Below, piece by piece: positions 34,467 through 43,659 of a DNA stretch of 64,000 nt (its first letter is position 1; the number at the start of each line of letters is the position of its first letter). The notes below the pieces were generated by a model. It was not told where the DNA came from. It searched no databases and saw nothing but the letters and a program-made list of their open reading frames with translations. The position numbers were made by a program, and so were the translations under genes. The stretch comes from Chryseobacterium indologenes. GTDB lineage: Bacteria > Bacteroidota > Bacteroidia > Flavobacteriales > Weeksellaceae. The DNA lies in assembly GCF_018362995.1 (NCBI RefSeq), contig NZ_CP074372.1, positions 1,674,001 to 1,738,000 on the forward strand, given 5' to 3'.

Positions 34467-35091
34467 ATTCTATGGTTAAAGTTTTTTGGTTTAAAAGTTT
34501 TTTTGAATCAGACAGGCTTCCTTCTCTTACCTGTTGATCGTTTCATAAAGTCATAAGAATCCCTAAAGACGAACATTCCGCCTTTTAAAAAGATCTCTAA
34601 TTCAATTAATTTTGTTTTTCAGAAGCCGGTACCGGGTATTTATCTTACCCTGACTTCTTTATTTTAAATTTCATTTGTTACTCAGGATGTAATAGCAACT
34701 TTATTGACAACTATAATTAATCGATATTTTATATGTTGAACAGTAATGTTCTTCTACATTTTGGGTTTGTTTTTATTTTCAGGAAAAACAAAGAGTAAAA
34801 TGATTGCTTTATTCAGGTATCAATCAAGAATAAACGCATTTTTATCAGTAAAAGAACAACAAACAAACGAACAAAAATCAAATAAAGCAATATATAAAAA
34901 CGCACTTTTTACATTTTATAGATTCTTTAAAATTTTCCTCATTCTAATTATTGCCGAATAAAATAAAAGAGGAAAATATTCACATTTTAAATCCATTACG
35001 TACAAAATATTTTTTTAACTTTTTTAATTACAGATAATTACATGTAAAAAATGTCATTTTTAAATATTAAAAAAATATTAAATTCTAAATA
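34467..35091. other. AT-rich gene-poor stretch
   Basis: No convincing gene. A hairpin-like sequence (GAAG...GGGTA, TACCC...CTTC, about 34621-34658) contains the palindrome CCGGTACCGG. A 71-codon plus-strand frame at 34746-34961 is low-complexity and not called. Confidence 0.35.
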
Positions 35092-35131
35092 TAATTTTGT
35101 ACATTTGTATTGTTCTATCATAATGACGAAA

Positions 35132-35162
35132 CAAATATACGAACATTGTTCGTTTTTCAAAA
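35132..35162 (-). promoter_or_regulatory. Leftward promoter containing a repressor operator
   Basis: On the minus strand TTTTG (35158-35162), an 18-base spacer and TATATTTG (35132-35139) match the Bacteroidota consensus. The perfect palindrome CGAACATTGTTCG (35140-35152) lies inside the spacer. Repressor bound there would shut the promoter off. Confidence 0.6.
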
Positions 35163-35182
35163 TAAAAACGAACATTTTGTTC
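35140..35182. promoter_or_regulatory. Double operator of the S24 repressor
   Basis: Site 1 is CGAACATTGTTCG (35140-35152). Site 2 is GAACATTTTGTTC (35170-35182). The two also form a larger imperfect palindrome around 35158-35164. Both lie in the 110 bases upstream of the repressor gene, so autoregulation is likely. Confidence 0.65.
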
Positions 35183-35216
35183 ATTTTTTTTTACAAATAA
35201 CTATAAACATATCAAA

Positions 35217-35879
35217 ATGAACTATTTAGAATTCAAGGAAATCAGAAAGAAACTAAACATGAAGCAGGCTGATATAGCAAAATCTATAGGAGTGGGCACC
35301 AGGGCCGTGCAGTATTGGGAAAAAGGCGAACGAAAAATACCGGAAACAACGGCTTACTTCGTCACCAATTTACTGTTAAAGCAACAGGAAATCAATGATG
35401 ACAGCGCATCTCCGGTTGTTTTTTCAGACTTAAAGATCATGCACGTTCCATTGGCAAATCAATATGCACAAGCCGGTTATCTGAGTAATTTTGCTGATGA
35501 AGAATATATAGAAAGCTTACCTACTATTCCTTTTACGGACGATGTAGAGCACAGAGGTGAATACATGTGTTTTGAAGTGAAAGGAGACAGTATGGATAAC
35601 GGATCGTATGAAAGTTATCTGGAAGGTGACATTATCCTATGCAGAAACATCAGACAGGATTACTGGATGAGTAAGCTGCACTATGATAAGTGGGATTTTG
35701 TAATTGTTCACAAAGAGAAAGGAATTTTAGTAAAACGAATCGTAAACCACGATGTTGAGAAAGGCATTATCACCCTTCATTCCCTGAATGAATATTATGA
35801 AGATTTCGAGATTCATCTGAAGGATGTTGCAAAACTTTTCAATATTATAAGTACCAGACGTAAAAACAACAGAAGATAA
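35217..35879 (+). CDS. XRE-family repressor with S24 (LexA/CI-like) peptidase domain
   Basis: A 220-residue phage-type repressor. The N-terminal helix-turn-helix (about residues 5-50; MKQADIAKSIGVGTRAVQYW) is followed by a linker and a C-terminal S24 domain with the catalytic serine in VKGDSMDNGS (near residue 124) and the partner lysine in GILVKRIV (near 178). A cleavage site of the Ala-Gly type is visible in QYAQAGYLS (near 82-84). Such proteins cleave themselves when RecA is activated by DNA damage, releasing their operators. This implies SOS-linked control of the neighbouring accessory genes, including the holin. A terminator follows. Confidence 0.85.
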   Translation: MNYLEFKEIRKKLNMKQADIAKSIGVGTRAVQYWEKGERKIPETTAYFVTNLLLKQQEINDDSASPVVFSDLKIMHVPLANQYAQAGYLSNFADEEYIESLPTIPFTDDVEHRGEYMCFEVKGDSMDNGSYESYLEGDIILCRNIRQDYWMSKLHYDKWDFVIVHKEKGILVKRIVNHDVEKGIITLHSLNEYYEDFEIHLKDVAKLFNIISTRRKNNRR

Positions 35880-35893
35880 TTGCCTGAGTGAAT

Positions 35894-35919
35894 AAAATCC
35901 TCAATTTCTTGAGGATTTT
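35894..35919. terminator. Bidirectional terminator between repressor and 302-residue gene
   Basis: An 11-base perfect stem (35894-35904 with 35909-35919) and a TTTC loop, with A/T tracts forming both ends. Confidence 0.88.
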
Positions 35920-35950
35920 ATCGGGGCATTTCAGATCATCATAAGATATT

Positions 35951-36859
35951 CTAACAGCTCACTTTGTCTTCAATACTTATTATTTTTGCATTTTCAGGAT
36001 CTACCCGATAAATGACACTTGGGTTAAGATCTGAACTTAGGAATCTTATCCATCTGATCCCACTTCTTTTAAAGCTTTCGGGTGCATTTGGTTCAAATTC
36101 TTTTATATTTGTTGGTGTTGCAAGCATACCATTAGTCAAATAAATCAAAGTTCCTATATCTGCTGAAGAAGGTTTCAAAATTACTTTCGTCTTCCAGGCA
36201 GGGTCTGTCCCATTACAAAGAGGACCTGGGTTCAGGTCATCTATACCAGACAAGCAATAGGCTTCTACTGCACCACTCCATTCTTTAGAATCAAACTGAA
36301 CAACATCTGACCACTCAGAAATTCCATCCGGCTTACAATACTTTCTTATTCTTATATATAGCTTAGTATTATCAGGAATTTTCCCATTTTTCATATCAAT
36401 ATTTTCAAATTGGGTATACGCAGTATCACTGAAGCCCACCTTTGTATAAATAATGTCTGTAAAATCAGGATCTCTTGCGATCTGATATTCCAAGGTTGCA
36501 AGATTGGAGGTATCATCCACCCAGTAGTTCATTACAATCTGGCCGTCATCCAGCACTTTTATATCATAAATCTTAGGAACATAACAAGTAGAAGATGTGT
36601 TACATCTCCCAACGTTCAAGAAAAATTCTCTCTTAGTAACAATTCCACCTACAGCCAGTTTCACTTCCAATTCGTATGTGCCTGGAGTTTGAATATCATT
36701 TTGAATATCATTAAGCTTTATTGCATTACCTGTTGTAACCAATTGCTTTATATCATGGGTAGGTCCCGGCGGATTTAAATAAGTCACAGTCGCCTCTGTT
36801 AGTGGCAATGAAGATTCATATCCTATTTTGAATGAAACATCACATTTTGCTGCTGCCAT
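35951..36859 (-). CDS. Unknown eCIS-associated protein with fibronectin-like beta domains
   Basis: A 302-residue, cysteine-containing beta protein without a signal peptide. It has two or three predicted beta-sandwich segments: CDVSFKIGYESSLPL with GTYELEVKLAVGG (about 1-85), a fibronectin III-like segment with LEYQIARDPDFTD and LYIRIRKYCKPDGISEW (about 105-195), and a C-terminal domain with GIRWIRFLSSDLNPS. It is the last gene of the structural operon, behind the two large Ig/PKD proteins, from which a hairpin separates it. It is probably a peripheral component of the baseplate region. Confidence 0.55.
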   Translation of the reverse strand: MAAAKCDVSFKIGYESSLPLTEATVTYLNPPGPTHDIKQLVTTGNAIKLNDIQNDIQTPGTYELEVKLAVGGIVTKREFFLNVGRCNTSSTCYVPKIYDIKVLDDGQIVMNYWVDDTSNLATLEYQIARDPDFTDIIYTKVGFSDTAYTQFENIDMKNGKIPDNTKLYIRIRKYCKPDGISEWSDVVQFDSKEWSGAVEAYCLSGIDDLNPGPLCNGTDPAWKTKVILKPSSADIGTLIYLTNGMLATPTNIKEFEPNAPESFKRSGIRWIRFLSSDLNPSVIYRVDPENAKIISIEDKVSC

Positions 36860-36905
36860 TATATTATGTTTTTATTGTTAATATTATATTTTATTCAATA
36901 TCTAA

Positions 36906-36941
36906 GGGGTGTTGAAATCATTCTAAAGAAAAAAACACCCC
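36906..36941 (-). terminator. Hairpin between the 1203- and 302-residue genes
   Basis: Stem GGGGTGTT/AACACCCC with a 20-base loop, downstream of the 1203-residue gene. It may attenuate expression of the last gene. Confidence 0.45.
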
Positions 36942-36964
36942 ATGATATCAGATTAGGTTTAATC

Positions 36965-39900
36965 TCAATACACCGTTACAGTTGTTGTATCAATACTAAA
37001 TGCATCACTATTAGCATCCTTAACCAGAAGCTGGAATTTATAGTTACCAGCAATTAAATCTTCAACTATCAGCTCTCCGTTAGCCGGGTCACTAATAAGC
37101 CTCACATTCGGACCTTCCAGTTTGCTCCAGAAGTAGAGAAGTACCGGTGCTCCATCACCTGATCCCTTTAATCCAAATCTCCCCAGTTCTAAAGAAAACC
37201 TCAGATCTTTCGCTCCGGCATCAGCTTTAATAATTGGCAGAGTGGCAGGACAGCAGTTTACACTATCTGATAAGTCTATCTTTTTGATCGCAACGTACCA
37301 ATCTCTTATCGTAATGGTTTGAGTACACTCTCCGTTACTCACCTTTACATTGATCACCGGGATATTTTTTGGATCTACATTCATCAATGTATAACTCATA
37401 TTTCCATTAGCATCCGGCTGAGAAAGCGGGTTACCATCTACACTGTAAGTATAGCTTGTAAAGCCTGGTCCTGAAACGACAAAGTTTACTTTTGTTTCAT
37501 TTGAATTACCAGCCGGATAATCAACAGATTTAACAGATATCCCAATGTTTGGTGTCGTAATAACCCTAATACTGCAGTTGGTTTGTTTTCCGTTTACAGT
37601 GAAGGTAATTAACTGACCATGTAACGCAGGATTCAACAGATTCGGATTGAAGGAATATCCTCCGGAACCGGATATAACACTGGATTCAGCACCAGCACTA
37701 GCTGCTACAACTCCATTGCTGGGTACTACGTTAAAAGATACAGGCCCGGATTCAGAACAAATAGAACTCACAGGCAGACTTAATTGAACCGGAGCATCAT
37801 ACCAGTCTCTTATAGTCGTGTATTGAGAGCATCCTCCTCCAGTTACCTTCACTCCTATCACCGGAATATTTTTCGGATCCAGGTTAGAATATTTATAGCT
37901 TATCTTACCATTTATAGGTTTTGGCGGAGTAAACTGTCCGGTCCCCAGGAAGTCCCATTCGTACATATATTCTGTAAAATATGGTCCGGAAACGTCAATA
38001 TTTATTGTTGTTTCTGTTGAACTGTTAGCTGGATAATCAACAGTATAATTAATACTAACTTTAGGAGGTGGAATAACCTTAATACGGCAGTTCGTTGGTT
38101 TATCGTTTACAGTAAAAGTAATATATTGACCATACAAAGCAGAATTCACTGCATTTGGATTGAAGGAATAACTACCATTGCCGGACACAACACTGGCTTC
38201 AGCACCAGCACTTGCTTTCACAATCCCATTCGTAGGGAAAAGGTCAATAAAAGGTATAGAATCAGATACAGAACAAATAATATCTGTTGCTAAACTTAAC
38301 CGAACCGGAGCATCGTACCAGTCTCTTATTATAACGTCCTGAATACAGCCGCTGCCATCCACTTTTACTCTTATTACCGGAATATTTTTCAGATCCAGAT
38401 TGAGGTACTTATAGCTCACAAATCCATGCACATCCGGTTTTATAGGAACCCAGACATCGTTACCAAGGAAATCCCAGCTGTAATCATAATCTGCAAAATT
38501 TGTCCCGGAAACTTTAACGTTTACTATTGTTGCTGTTGAATCTCCTCCAGGATAAATAACAGGCTCAACGACTTCTATTTTTACATCCGGTTCTGAAATC
38601 ACCTTAATGCTGCAATCTGTAGCTTTCCCATTCACAGTAAATGTAATTTCCTGGCCATAGAACTGTTCTTCCACAGCCTTCGGATCGAAGACATATTGCC
38701 CATTGATGATTTTCACGCCATTACCAACACTTGCTTTGATCACTCCATTCATAGGGGATACTGTAAAAGGTATTGGGCTGGATTCAGCACAGATAACAGA
38801 AGTTGGCAAACTTAATTTGATGATCGCTTTTGGAGTACAACAGATGTATGGAAGCGAAAAGTCTGCAATAACTTTTGGATTTCTTATGGAATCATACACC
38901 ATAATAAAAGTACCTTTTCTTTCAACGCCTCGTTTATGCTCTAATCCGGAGTTCTTTTCTACGTATTCATTGAAATAAGCTTTTGTCAGGTCTTTATTTC
39001 CTTTCAATTCTTCTAAAGACAAGAGCATAATATCAAATCCCAGCTGCTGCTTATCCTTGATTTCCTTTATCTGTTCAAAAGCAACCTGATAATCCATTCC
39101 CTGATGACCTTCAATATTATAAAACGAATAGTTATCTATATTGAGATTTAAAGGACTTACTTGTTCGGAGTTTCCTATTAATACCCAATCAGTATCAAAT
39201 GTCAGATTATTGCCGGATGACCGATTGCTTGTCTTATCAAAATTCCATGTTTTTAAAAACTCTTCTGTAACATGATAGTAAAAAGGAACTGCCTTATTGC
39301 CCAGAGGATTTAATTTTTGCGAAGGGGTAATTTTAACCCGTTCTTTATTTTTGATAATAGTATCAGGATCAAAACTTCCCACCTGTTGATTAAAACGCTT
39401 GATTAAGGTTTTAACTTTTTGAGTTGCTTTTTCATCATCTAAAGCAGGAGAATTATAAAACTGGTGTCTTGAGGAATCCAATTGGATATCCGATATTAAC
39501 TTTCCAAGCATGATATGTTTAGGAAAGGATGCAAAATCCGGGAAACATTTAGTAAATGCTTTAGGAAGTAATTCTACAATTTCAGAATAGGTATCCATCA
39601 AATCCTTTATCACATCATAAGTATACTGAAAACCTTTTTCCTGATTAATAACTCTGTCTATTAATGCTTTGAACACGTCATAGCTGGCACTTGAAACGCC
39701 TAGAATTTTGGCGATTGCTGCTGTTTTTTCAAAAACACTCTTCCCATAATCAGCTTTCTCTACCGCCTTGATATATGCATTTTTTAAATCAGAGACATTC
39801 AGCCTATTTTCTGAAACAAAACGCTCTAAAATAATCCGGTTTTGTTTTACAGGCTCCATGATATCCTCTATAAACAAAGGATGAGGCTGAAGACGGTCTT

Positions 39901-40576
39901 TTCTTTTGGGCTTAACCTCACCCGTTACAGGATCGGGCAGAGAAAAACCATCTTCCCCAAGAATATGAGTGATGCCACTCGCTGTAGTAACCAATACTTT
40001 AAGATTTCTAATCTGCTGTATTCCATGGTTATCACAGTCAACGCCTCTACAAGGTTTAACCTCTTTTTCATAATCTTCCAAATACAGCAGTAAGTATTTG
40101 TCTTCTAAATTTGTAAGATTATTAACAGGCTGAAAATCAGACTTTGCTTCGTGAGCTGTTGCCAGTTCCCATAGTTCAATCTGCTCACTACCTTCGTAAA
40201 ATGCCGGATATTTTATCTTAAAATTATCATATGCTTTAAAATGGGTAAAGTTTTTATTTTCCAGATCAACCGTCTTCAGATCGCTCATGTACAAGTCTTC
40301 ACTCGTCTTGCTGGTATTACTCAGTGTCAGTAAATCTCCGTCGGTTGTAATGGCGGCTCCCTGGGAAAGCTCTATGCTATCTAAAAGTCTGTTTTTATAA
40401 ATAAGTTTTGGTTTGAGGCCACATACAACACCTACCCCCTGCAGCAATACTCTGGACAAACGGTCCTGATCTTCGAAGGAGTCCAAAAATTCATTGAACT
40501 GATCAGGATCCTCCAGATACTGCCCTTTACTGAACTTTCGATATTGAACTGTTATATTACTTAATTGATTATTCAT
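36965..40576 (-). CDS. Large baseplate-associated protein with tandem Ig-like repeats
   Basis: A 1203-residue protein. The N-terminal part (ITVQYRKFSKGQYLED, then FEDQDRLSRVLLQGVGVVCG) is paralogous to the upstream 998-residue protein. The C-terminal half has three tandem units of about 170 residues, each with a pattern LSLP-ICSES, FNP-N, GQxITFTVN-K-TNC and IRDWYDAP. A final segment (SVNCCPATLPIIKADAG, then LEGPNVRLISDPANGEL) resembles PKD/REJ-type domains. There is no signal peptide. In eCIS of Bacteroidota, Ig-like proteins can form a cage around the baseplate; this role is inferred from position and composition. Confidence 0.6.
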   Translation of the reverse strand: MNNQLSNITVQYRKFSKGQYLEDPDQFNEFLDSFEDQDRLSRVLLQGVGVVCGLKPKLIYKNRLLDSIELSQGAAITTDGDLLTLSNTSKTSEDLYMSDLKTVDLENKNFTHFKAYDNFKIKYPAFYEGSEQIELWELATAHEAKSDFQPVNNLTNLEDKYLLLYLEDYEKEVKPCRGVDCDNHGIQQIRNLKVLVTTASGITHILGEDGFSLPDPVTGEVKPKRKDRLQPHPLFIEDIMEPVKQNRIILERFVSENRLNVSDLKNAYIKAVEKADYGKSVFEKTAAIAKILGVSSASYDVFKALIDRVINQEKGFQYTYDVIKDLMDTYSEIVELLPKAFTKCFPDFASFPKHIMLGKLISDIQLDSSRHQFYNSPALDDEKATQKVKTLIKRFNQQVGSFDPDTIIKNKERVKITPSQKLNPLGNKAVPFYYHVTEEFLKTWNFDKTSNRSSGNNLTFDTDWVLIGNSEQVSPLNLNIDNYSFYNIEGHQGMDYQVAFEQIKEIKDKQQLGFDIMLLSLEELKGNKDLTKAYFNEYVEKNSGLEHKRGVERKGTFIMVYDSIRNPKVIADFSLPYICCTPKAIIKLSLPTSVICAESSPIPFTVSPMNGVIKASVGNGVKIINGQYVFDPKAVEEQFYGQEITFTVNGKATDCSIKVISEPDVKIEVVEPVIYPGGDSTATIVNVKVSGTNFADYDYSWDFLGNDVWVPIKPDVHGFVSYKYLNLDLKNIPVIRVKVDGSGCIQDVIIRDWYDAPVRLSLATDIICSVSDSIPFIDLFPTNGIVKASAGAEASVVSGNGSYSFNPNAVNSALYGQYITFTVNDKPTNCRIKVIPPPKVSINYTVDYPANSSTETTINIDVSGPYFTEYMYEWDFLGTGQFTPPKPINGKISYKYSNLDPKNIPVIGVKVTGGGCSQYTTIRDWYDAPVQLSLPVSSICSESGPVSFNVVPSNGVVAASAGAESSVISGSGGYSFNPNLLNPALHGQLITFTVNGKQTNCSIRVITTPNIGISVKSVDYPAGNSNETKVNFVVSGPGFTSYTYSVDGNPLSQPDANGNMSYTLMNVDPKNIPVINVKVSNGECTQTITIRDWYVAIKKIDLSDSVNCCPATLPIIKADAGAKDLRFSLELGRFGLKGSGDGAPVLLYFWSKLEGPNVRLISDPANGELIVEDLIAGNYKFQLLVKDANSDAFSIDTTTVTVY

Positions 40577-40616
40577 TATTGTTCATTTTTAATGATTTAT
40601 TAAGGTCTTTTTAATA

Positions 40617-40650
40617 AACTTCATAGACAATTCAAACTGTCTATGAAGTT
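40617..40650 (-). terminator. Strong intra-operon hairpin
   Basis: A 13-base perfect stem (40617-40629 with 40638-40650) and an 8-base loop, just after the 998-residue gene. It can limit read-through into the 1203-residue gene. Confidence 0.75.
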
Positions 40651-40662
40651 ATTATCTGACTA

Positions 40663-43659
40663 TTATTTTGTCACTCCTGTACAAGGGTTTATTTTTAGGA
40701 AATTCCCGTTTGGATATCCTTTATAAATAGGAACTGTAGCATTTGCTAAGTAGATTTCCGTATAAGCAACATCCTGGTGGCAACCAGTAGGTGGTCTGTT
40801 ATTAACAGGTAAAGCACATTCAAGAGAAAACTCTACAAAACCATCCCATGATTGTGATGCCATTTGCTTAGCTTCGGCCTGAGTAATGATAATTTCATTA
40901 TATCTGCTCAGCGCAGGAGTACCTGGTTTATGGTTACCTCTATCCTGATTACCTCCTGTATTACTTAAATGGATATTTCCAATAAAGCCAGGGTATGGAT
41001 TGACCCCTCCTATTACAATATTATTTCCTTTTAAGTTGAAGGTGGCATCATTACAAACGTGACCCTGGTCTACATCGTCTCTGTACTGAATAACGACTCT
41101 CATACCACTTAAACATGAAATCGTAGACTGACCTTTTAATTTTAGCGGAGCTAATCTGTACACATTACTGCACCCATTAGCATTAGTTACCGTAAGTGTT
41201 GGATTAAAGGTTTTTTCCTGTCCTGCAACAAGCTTATACACATGAAGTTTTTTGTTAGCAGGTGCCTCGTTATGTACGATTGGAGTATTATCATCAAAAT
41301 TCCAGGTAAATGTAAGACCTGTAAAATCACCGGTAACATTAAATTCAACCGTAGCATCCGGATTGTTTGCATTTTCGTCCATCGTAGGAGCATCATAGCT
41401 CACAGTACCTGTAGTAACAGATACGTTTGGCTGTGCATACACAATCATCTGTGCTTCCACCGGATCATCATTCACAGTAAACGTAATAGTTTGTCCAAAA
41501 TAAGCTGCGTTAACCAATGCAGGATCGAAGAAGCTTTGACCTCCGGATTGTGTAACGGCAGGAATCTGAGCACCATTCACAAATGCTTTTACCTGTCCGT
41601 CTAACGGAACAATGGTCATGGCAATCGGAGCATCTTTCTGGCATAATTTGTTTTTCGGTAGCGACAAGAATGCAGGGTCCTTTTTAGAACAGCAAAGGTA
41701 TGGCAATGAAAAGTCTGCAAGAACCTGGTTTTCAGTTTCCGAATTATAAATCAAAGCAAAAGTTCCACCCGGTTCTACGCCGGCTACGTGCTCCAAGCCC
41801 GATTTTCTTTCTAAAAATTCGCTCAAAAGCTCACTTACAACATCATCTTTTTTAGGATCTTGTTTTACAACGGTAATTCCTTCGGATGATCCTTCTTTTG
41901 AGAATTCAGCCTGATTCAGCAATCTTAACTGTTCATCCAGCTTAGAGATGTTCAGCAAGGTATTCTGTGAATTGAATGCCCTGTTGCTGACATCATTGGA
42001 AATGGATGTCAACTGCTTTCTCAATTCTTCTATGGATACTGTTTTTTCTCTGACTGGCGGCTCACCACCGGGTTTTTCACCTTTATTCAGGACCAGTGCA
42101 ATGACATCAAAAGCTAATCCGTATTGTGTTTTAAGATCATTGATGTTTTGCAATGCTGTTTTATAAGGCATTCCCAGGTGACCTTCAATTCTATAGAAGT
42201 CATTATTGTCAATGTTATAATTCAGTGGATTCTGAATAAAGTCTTCTCCTGCCAAATTAGCTGTATGATAGCTTAGATTGTAAGCTGATCTATCGGTTTT
42301 TGTTTTTTCAAAGTTCCATTGCGCCAATAAGGATTTATCTACATTATAGTAGTATGGTATTGCTTTATTACCTAATCTTACATTCAGATTTGAAGGGGTA
42401 ATTTTAATACGTCCGATATAGGATTGAAATCCATTGACTTTCTGCACAAAACGGTTGGCAAGCATCACCACTCTTTCATAATTCTCGTCATCACTGGTAG
42501 TAACCGGTGAATTATAAAAACCGTGTCGTAAAGGAGTATAACCTCCTAATTCCTGCTTTGCTCCAACATTTCCCAACATAAGGTGTTTAGGGAATGAAGC
42601 AATATCCGGACAGCATTCAGCATTCAGATGCAGAATCAAACCTTTTATTTCATTATAGGTATCAATCAGATCCTTTAGTAAATCATATCGGTACTGATAA
42701 TCTTCCAAGCCCGGAGAAGTTCCTGACAGTAAAGGATTCAATTTGTCAAAGAGCGTCTGTCCTCCCAGATTCATGTTTACATTAAAAGTTCCTGCAATGG
42801 AAGTAAATCCGTCACTTAATTCTGCAACAGTACTGATGGCACCCTGAAATTTTGTTTTTAGCTGTGGTACTGTTTTTACAAGTGTATCCAGAATAACTCT
42901 TTTGGCTTCTATGTTCGGTAAGCTGTCAAAAAGCTTTTCATAAAAATTATGTTGCTTATAAATTGTATCTTTTGCATCACCTTTCTCAATAAGCTCTGAA
43001 ACAGATGCTGTATCTGCAAGAAGCACTTTAAGATTAGAAATCTGCTCAGATCCGTTATTGTCACAATCAGCATCCTGACATGGATTCTCATCGTTGGAAT
43101 AACTTTCTAAATACAGAATTACAACTTTATCGCTCAATGAACTGCGAATGTCTATTACCGGCTTAAAATCTCCGGCATTAGCACCTCCGTTTACCAGCTT
43201 TAGATACTCTTGCGTTGTAAATAATTCCAAAAGAGGAATTTGCTGCCCTCCGATAAGAAAATGTTCATATCCTACGACATCAATATAATTTCTGTAGTAT
43301 CTGTAATTTTTAGCCTTGAAGTCAATGGTAGCTTCTGAATTTTTGCTTCCCGCCTGGCGCAGTGTTATTAAGTCTCCATCGGTAGTAACACCGGCTCCTT
43401 GTGTAATTGCAATCGTATCAAAGGGAATCTCAAGATCTCTATCTCCAGATGTTTTTTCTGCTAAAGCAGGTGAGATTTCAAGCTCCACATATTCTGATTG
43501 AAAACCACACACAATTCCTACACCGCTCAGACGGGTTCTTGATAGTCTGTCCTGATCTTCAAAATAATCTATAAATTCGTTTAATTGCCCTTCTGTTAAC
43601 GCCTGATTGTCGTTGAACTTTCTATATTGGGTTGTTACATTGTCTAATTTAGTATTCAT
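40663..43659 (-). CDS. Large baseplate-associated protein with PKD-like domain
   Basis: A 998-residue paralogue of the downstream 1203-residue protein. Both share VTTQYRKF-like starts and FEDQDRLSRxxLxGVGxVCG, plus later landmarks such as SFPKHLMLGN, GNKAIPYYY and IEGHLGMPYKTAL. The C-terminal third has one Ig/PKD-like unit (PTLTVTNANGCSNVYRL) rather than three, and ends in a distinct domain with HLSNTGGNQDRGNHK. It starts on the overlapping TAATG of the Pvc12-like gene, so translation is coupled. It is probably an eCIS baseplate or cage component; the exact role is unknown. Confidence 0.6.
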   Translation of the reverse strand: MNTKLDNVTTQYRKFNDNQALTEGQLNEFIDYFEDQDRLSRTRLSGVGIVCGFQSEYVELEISPALAEKTSGDRDLEIPFDTIAITQGAGVTTDGDLITLRQAGSKNSEATIDFKAKNYRYYRNYIDVVGYEHFLIGGQQIPLLELFTTQEYLKLVNGGANAGDFKPVIDIRSSLSDKVVILYLESYSNDENPCQDADCDNNGSEQISNLKVLLADTASVSELIEKGDAKDTIYKQHNFYEKLFDSLPNIEAKRVILDTLVKTVPQLKTKFQGAISTVAELSDGFTSIAGTFNVNMNLGGQTLFDKLNPLLSGTSPGLEDYQYRYDLLKDLIDTYNEIKGLILHLNAECCPDIASFPKHLMLGNVGAKQELGGYTPLRHGFYNSPVTTSDDENYERVVMLANRFVQKVNGFQSYIGRIKITPSNLNVRLGNKAIPYYYNVDKSLLAQWNFEKTKTDRSAYNLSYHTANLAGEDFIQNPLNYNIDNNDFYRIEGHLGMPYKTALQNINDLKTQYGLAFDVIALVLNKGEKPGGEPPVREKTVSIEELRKQLTSISNDVSNRAFNSQNTLLNISKLDEQLRLLNQAEFSKEGSSEGITVVKQDPKKDDVVSELLSEFLERKSGLEHVAGVEPGGTFALIYNSETENQVLADFSLPYLCCSKKDPAFLSLPKNKLCQKDAPIAMTIVPLDGQVKAFVNGAQIPAVTQSGGQSFFDPALVNAAYFGQTITFTVNDDPVEAQMIVYAQPNVSVTTGTVSYDAPTMDENANNPDATVEFNVTGDFTGLTFTWNFDDNTPIVHNEAPANKKLHVYKLVAGQEKTFNPTLTVTNANGCSNVYRLAPLKLKGQSTISCLSGMRVVIQYRDDVDQGHVCNDATFNLKGNNIVIGGVNPYPGFIGNIHLSNTGGNQDRGNHKPGTPALSRYNEIIITQAEAKQMASQSWDGFVEFSLECALPVNNRPPTGCHQDVAYTEIYLANATVPIYKGYPNGNFLKINPCTGVTK

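Noticed and set aside
34746..34961. 71-codon plus-strand frame in the gap upstream of the repressor
   Set aside because: Low-complexity Lys/Phe/Ile composition expected from AT-rich DNA, and no neighbours or signals that support it.
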